A stretch of DNA of 64,000 nucleotides from the NCBI GenBank assembly GCA_905233955.1, contig CAJOFQ010000005.1, positions 110,630 to 174,629 of the forward strand, read 5' to 3'. This DNA comes from an uncultured Lachnospiraceae bacterium (GTDB taxonomy: Bacteria > Bacillota > Clostridia > Lachnospirales > Lachnospiraceae). The position numbers and the translations under genes are program-made. Under the pieces are notes generated by a model. It was not told the DNA's origin, did no database searches, and worked only from the letters and a program-made list of their open reading frames with translations. Position 1 is the first letter of the stretch. Each line of letters begins with the position of its first letter. Shown here piece after piece: positions 62,963 to 64,000 of this stretch.

Positions 62963-63379
62963 CCTTGCCTTGATTTTAGATATCTCGATAAGCTCCTTCT
63001 TGTCAGGATCGGATAACTTCTCGAAGTAATAAAGGAGTTCTTTTTCTAGGTTAGAATGATATTGATATTTTTTTTGATTCCTCGGAGTGTTGAAGTATTC
63101 AAGGAAATCTGATAGGTCGTCACTGCTCTGGGATGGTCCAGGTGCTTCATAAAAGACATCCTTATCAAATTCTATTGACAGGTGGAGCAGGTCATCTGCG
63201 GAGACGTTATACAAGGAAGCAAGCATGTATAATGTCTGTGTGGATGGCTTTCGTCTGCCTGTTTCATAGTGGGAGTAGGTCTGCCTTGTCTTGCCGATAA
63301 CTTCTGCTACATAGTCTTGAGAAAAATTGTTGATTTTCCGCAGTTCTTTAAGTCTCTTGGGAAGTAATGAATCTGCCAT
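62948..63379 (-). CDS. XRE-family helix-turn-helix regulator
   Basis: A 143-residue protein. Residues about 8-65 form a Cro/CI-type HTH: LKELRKINNFSQDYVAEVIGK then TRQTYSHYETGRRKPSTQTL. The rest is a helical, charged tail (SDDLSDFLEYF, LEKELLYYFEKLSDPDKKELI) with no known effector domain. A good AAGGCGGTG site lies before the ATG. It is divergent from the flagellin gene and has a 6-2-6 palindrome in its leader, so self-control is likely; control of flagellin is speculation. Confidence 0.88.
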   Translation of the reverse strand: MADSLLPKRLKELRKINNFSQDYVAEVIGKTRQTYSHYETGRRKPSTQTLYMLASLYNVSADDLLHLSIEFDKDVFYEAPGPSQSSDDLSDFLEYFNTPRNQKKYQYHSNLEKELLYYFEKLSDPDKKELIEISKIKARKKSQ

Positions 63380-63393
63380 GTTATCACCGCCTT

Positions 63394-63407
63394 TACTATG
63401 TATAGTA
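63394..63407 (-). promoter_or_regulatory. Palindrome TACTAT-GT-ATAGTA near the HTH start
   Basis: A perfect 6-2-6 inverted repeat 15-28 nt upstream of the HTH regulator's ATG (63379). Position and symmetry suit an autoregulatory operator. Confidence 0.45.
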
Positions 63408-63463
63408 TAAATATAGATGATACGGATAATGCTACTGACTGTATCTTTAATGGGTTGTTAATG

Positions 63464-63491
63464 TAAAGTAAATGTATATTTATGACGATAT
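63464..63491 (+). promoter_or_regulatory. Sigma-28 (SigD)-like flagellin promoter
   Basis: TAAA (63464-63467), 16-nt spacer, GACGATAT (63484-63491), close to the SigD/FliA consensus TAAA-N15-GCCGATAT. Expected start near 63497, giving a leader of about 48 nt. Confidence 0.65.
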
Positions 63492-63544
63492 ATATGATAC
63501 AAGTAGTAGCGTCATGCTAATCTTTATGCTAATCAAGGTGTCTT

Positions 63545-64000
63545 ATGATAATTAGTCATAACTTGTTGGCTATGAATGCCCAGAGACAATTTAATATAAA
63601 CACTGAACGCAAGAAGAAATCCACAGAGAAGTTATCCTCTGGCTATAAGATCAATAGAGCGGCAGATGATGCTGCTGGCCTTTCTATATCTGAAAAGATG
63701 CGTAGACAGATTAGAGGATTAGAGCGTGGAGCTTTAAATTCACTGGATGGTATATCGTTGCTTCAGGTGGCTGATGGTGCACTTTCTGAAGTAGCAGATA
63801 TGATTCAACGGATGAATGAGCTTGCTGTCTACTCTGCGAACGGAACGAATTCGCAAAACGACAGAATGGCCATTCAGAATGAGGTGGATCAGCTTATAAG
63901 CGAAGTAGGAAGAATATCAGATACTACAGTATTCAATGACAGGCTGATTTTCAAAAATGTTCTGACACAAACGGTAAATGATGCGCAGGAAGGTACAGGT
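63545..64000 (+). CDS. hag: Flagellin (N-terminal part, runs off window)
   Basis: 152 codons are visible without a stop. IISHNLLAMNAQRQFNINTERKKKSTEKLSSGYKINRAADDAAGLSISEKMR is the flagellin D0/D1 signature (given here only in description: the hallmark parts are NAQRQFNIN, LSSGYKINRAADDAAGL and SISEKMR). The D1 part IQRMNELAVYSANGTN and ISDTTVFND follows. Flagellin is exported by the flagellar type III system and polymerises into the filament. AAGGTG lies 4 nt before the ATG. It is expressed from a sigma-28-like promoter. No other flagellar structural genes are in the window, apart from the FliK/FlhB-like pair at 36.5-38.9 kb. Confidence 0.93.
   Translation, partial: MIISHNLLAMNAQRQFNINTERKKKSTEKLSSGYKINRAADDAAGLSISEKMRRQIRGLERGALNSLDGISLLQVADGALSEVADMIQRMNELAVYSANGTNSQNDRMAIQNEVDQLISEVGRISDTTVFNDRLIFKNVLTQTVNDAQEGTG

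Overview
The window reads as chromosomal sequence from a flagellated, low-to-mid GC anaerobic Clostridium-class Firmicute. Gene order and protein character point to Lachnospiraceae (Butyrivibrio/Roseburia-like), but I infer the family from sequence alone. Supporting signs are strong AGGAGG-type ribosome sites, frequent TTG/GTG starts, the ylxM-ffh-rpsP-khpA-rimM-trmD-rplS order, a Na+-pumping decarboxylase cluster, a Liv ABC transporter and a flagellin. Almost all genes lie on the + strand until about 56.4 kb.

Layout. (1) 1-8.6 kb is the most accessory-looking part: the 3' end of a membrane-anchored GLUG-repeat surface protein, a HypB-like GTPase lacking the expected metal ligands, an aldo/keto reductase with a ferredoxin tail, a giant hybrid histidine kinase with a long disordered insert, and a receiver-only response regulator. 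It is closed by a 150-bp palindromic repeat element. (2) 8.7-19.7 kb holds housekeeping genes: icd, an ABC-F ATPase, a coiled-coil protein, nnrD, alr, a CBS protein, yebC, glgA, a DUF1624-type membrane protein and lgt. (3) 19.8-29.3 kb is a division/cell-wall (dcw) cluster from mraZ to ftsZ that lacks murG, murE, murF and ftsA. (4) 29.4-33.3 kb is the SRP/ribosome-maturation operon. (5) 33.3-46.2 kb contains two signal peptidases around rbgA, rnhB, a FliK-like and a FlhB-tail-like gene, yraN, a DUF512 protein, der, plsY, gpsA, dut, a degenerate phosphoribosyltransferase and scpAB. (6) 46.2-50.9 kb is a biotin-dependent Na+-translocating decarboxylase cluster with two different carboxyltransferases. 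(7) 51-55.8 kb is a branched-chain amino acid type ABC transporter, followed by a cytidylate-kinase-like gene. (8) 56.4-64 kb holds a repeat-rich membrane coiled-coil protein ending in a chemoreceptor-tip-like segment, a divergent diguanylate cyclase, hemW-lepA, tRNA-Pro(CGG), an HTH regulator and the 5' part of a flagellin gene.

How the genes work together. Regions 3-5 link division, envelope synthesis, protein targeting and ribosome biogenesis in long head-to-tail operons with overlapping or very short junctions. Region 6 would couple decarboxylation of a biotin-bound carboxyl group to Na+ export. The last region groups signalling and motility: a c-di-GMP synthase, an MCP-tip-like protein, a regulator and flagellin under a sigma-28-like promoter. 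No CRISPR array, integrase, transposase or rRNA was seen. No gene-free stretch exceeds about 300 bases; the longest gaps (8560-8771, 19654-19893, 63380-63544) are covered by the palindromic element, terminator, promoter and operator entries.

The best candidates for something undescribed are the coiled-coil protein with the MCP-tip-like tail (56401-57777), the ligand-less HypB-like GTPase with its ferredoxin-AKR partner (1623-3476), the phosphoribosyltransferase-fold protein without its acidic PRPP pair (44114-44770), and the 150-bp palindrome (8601-8750).
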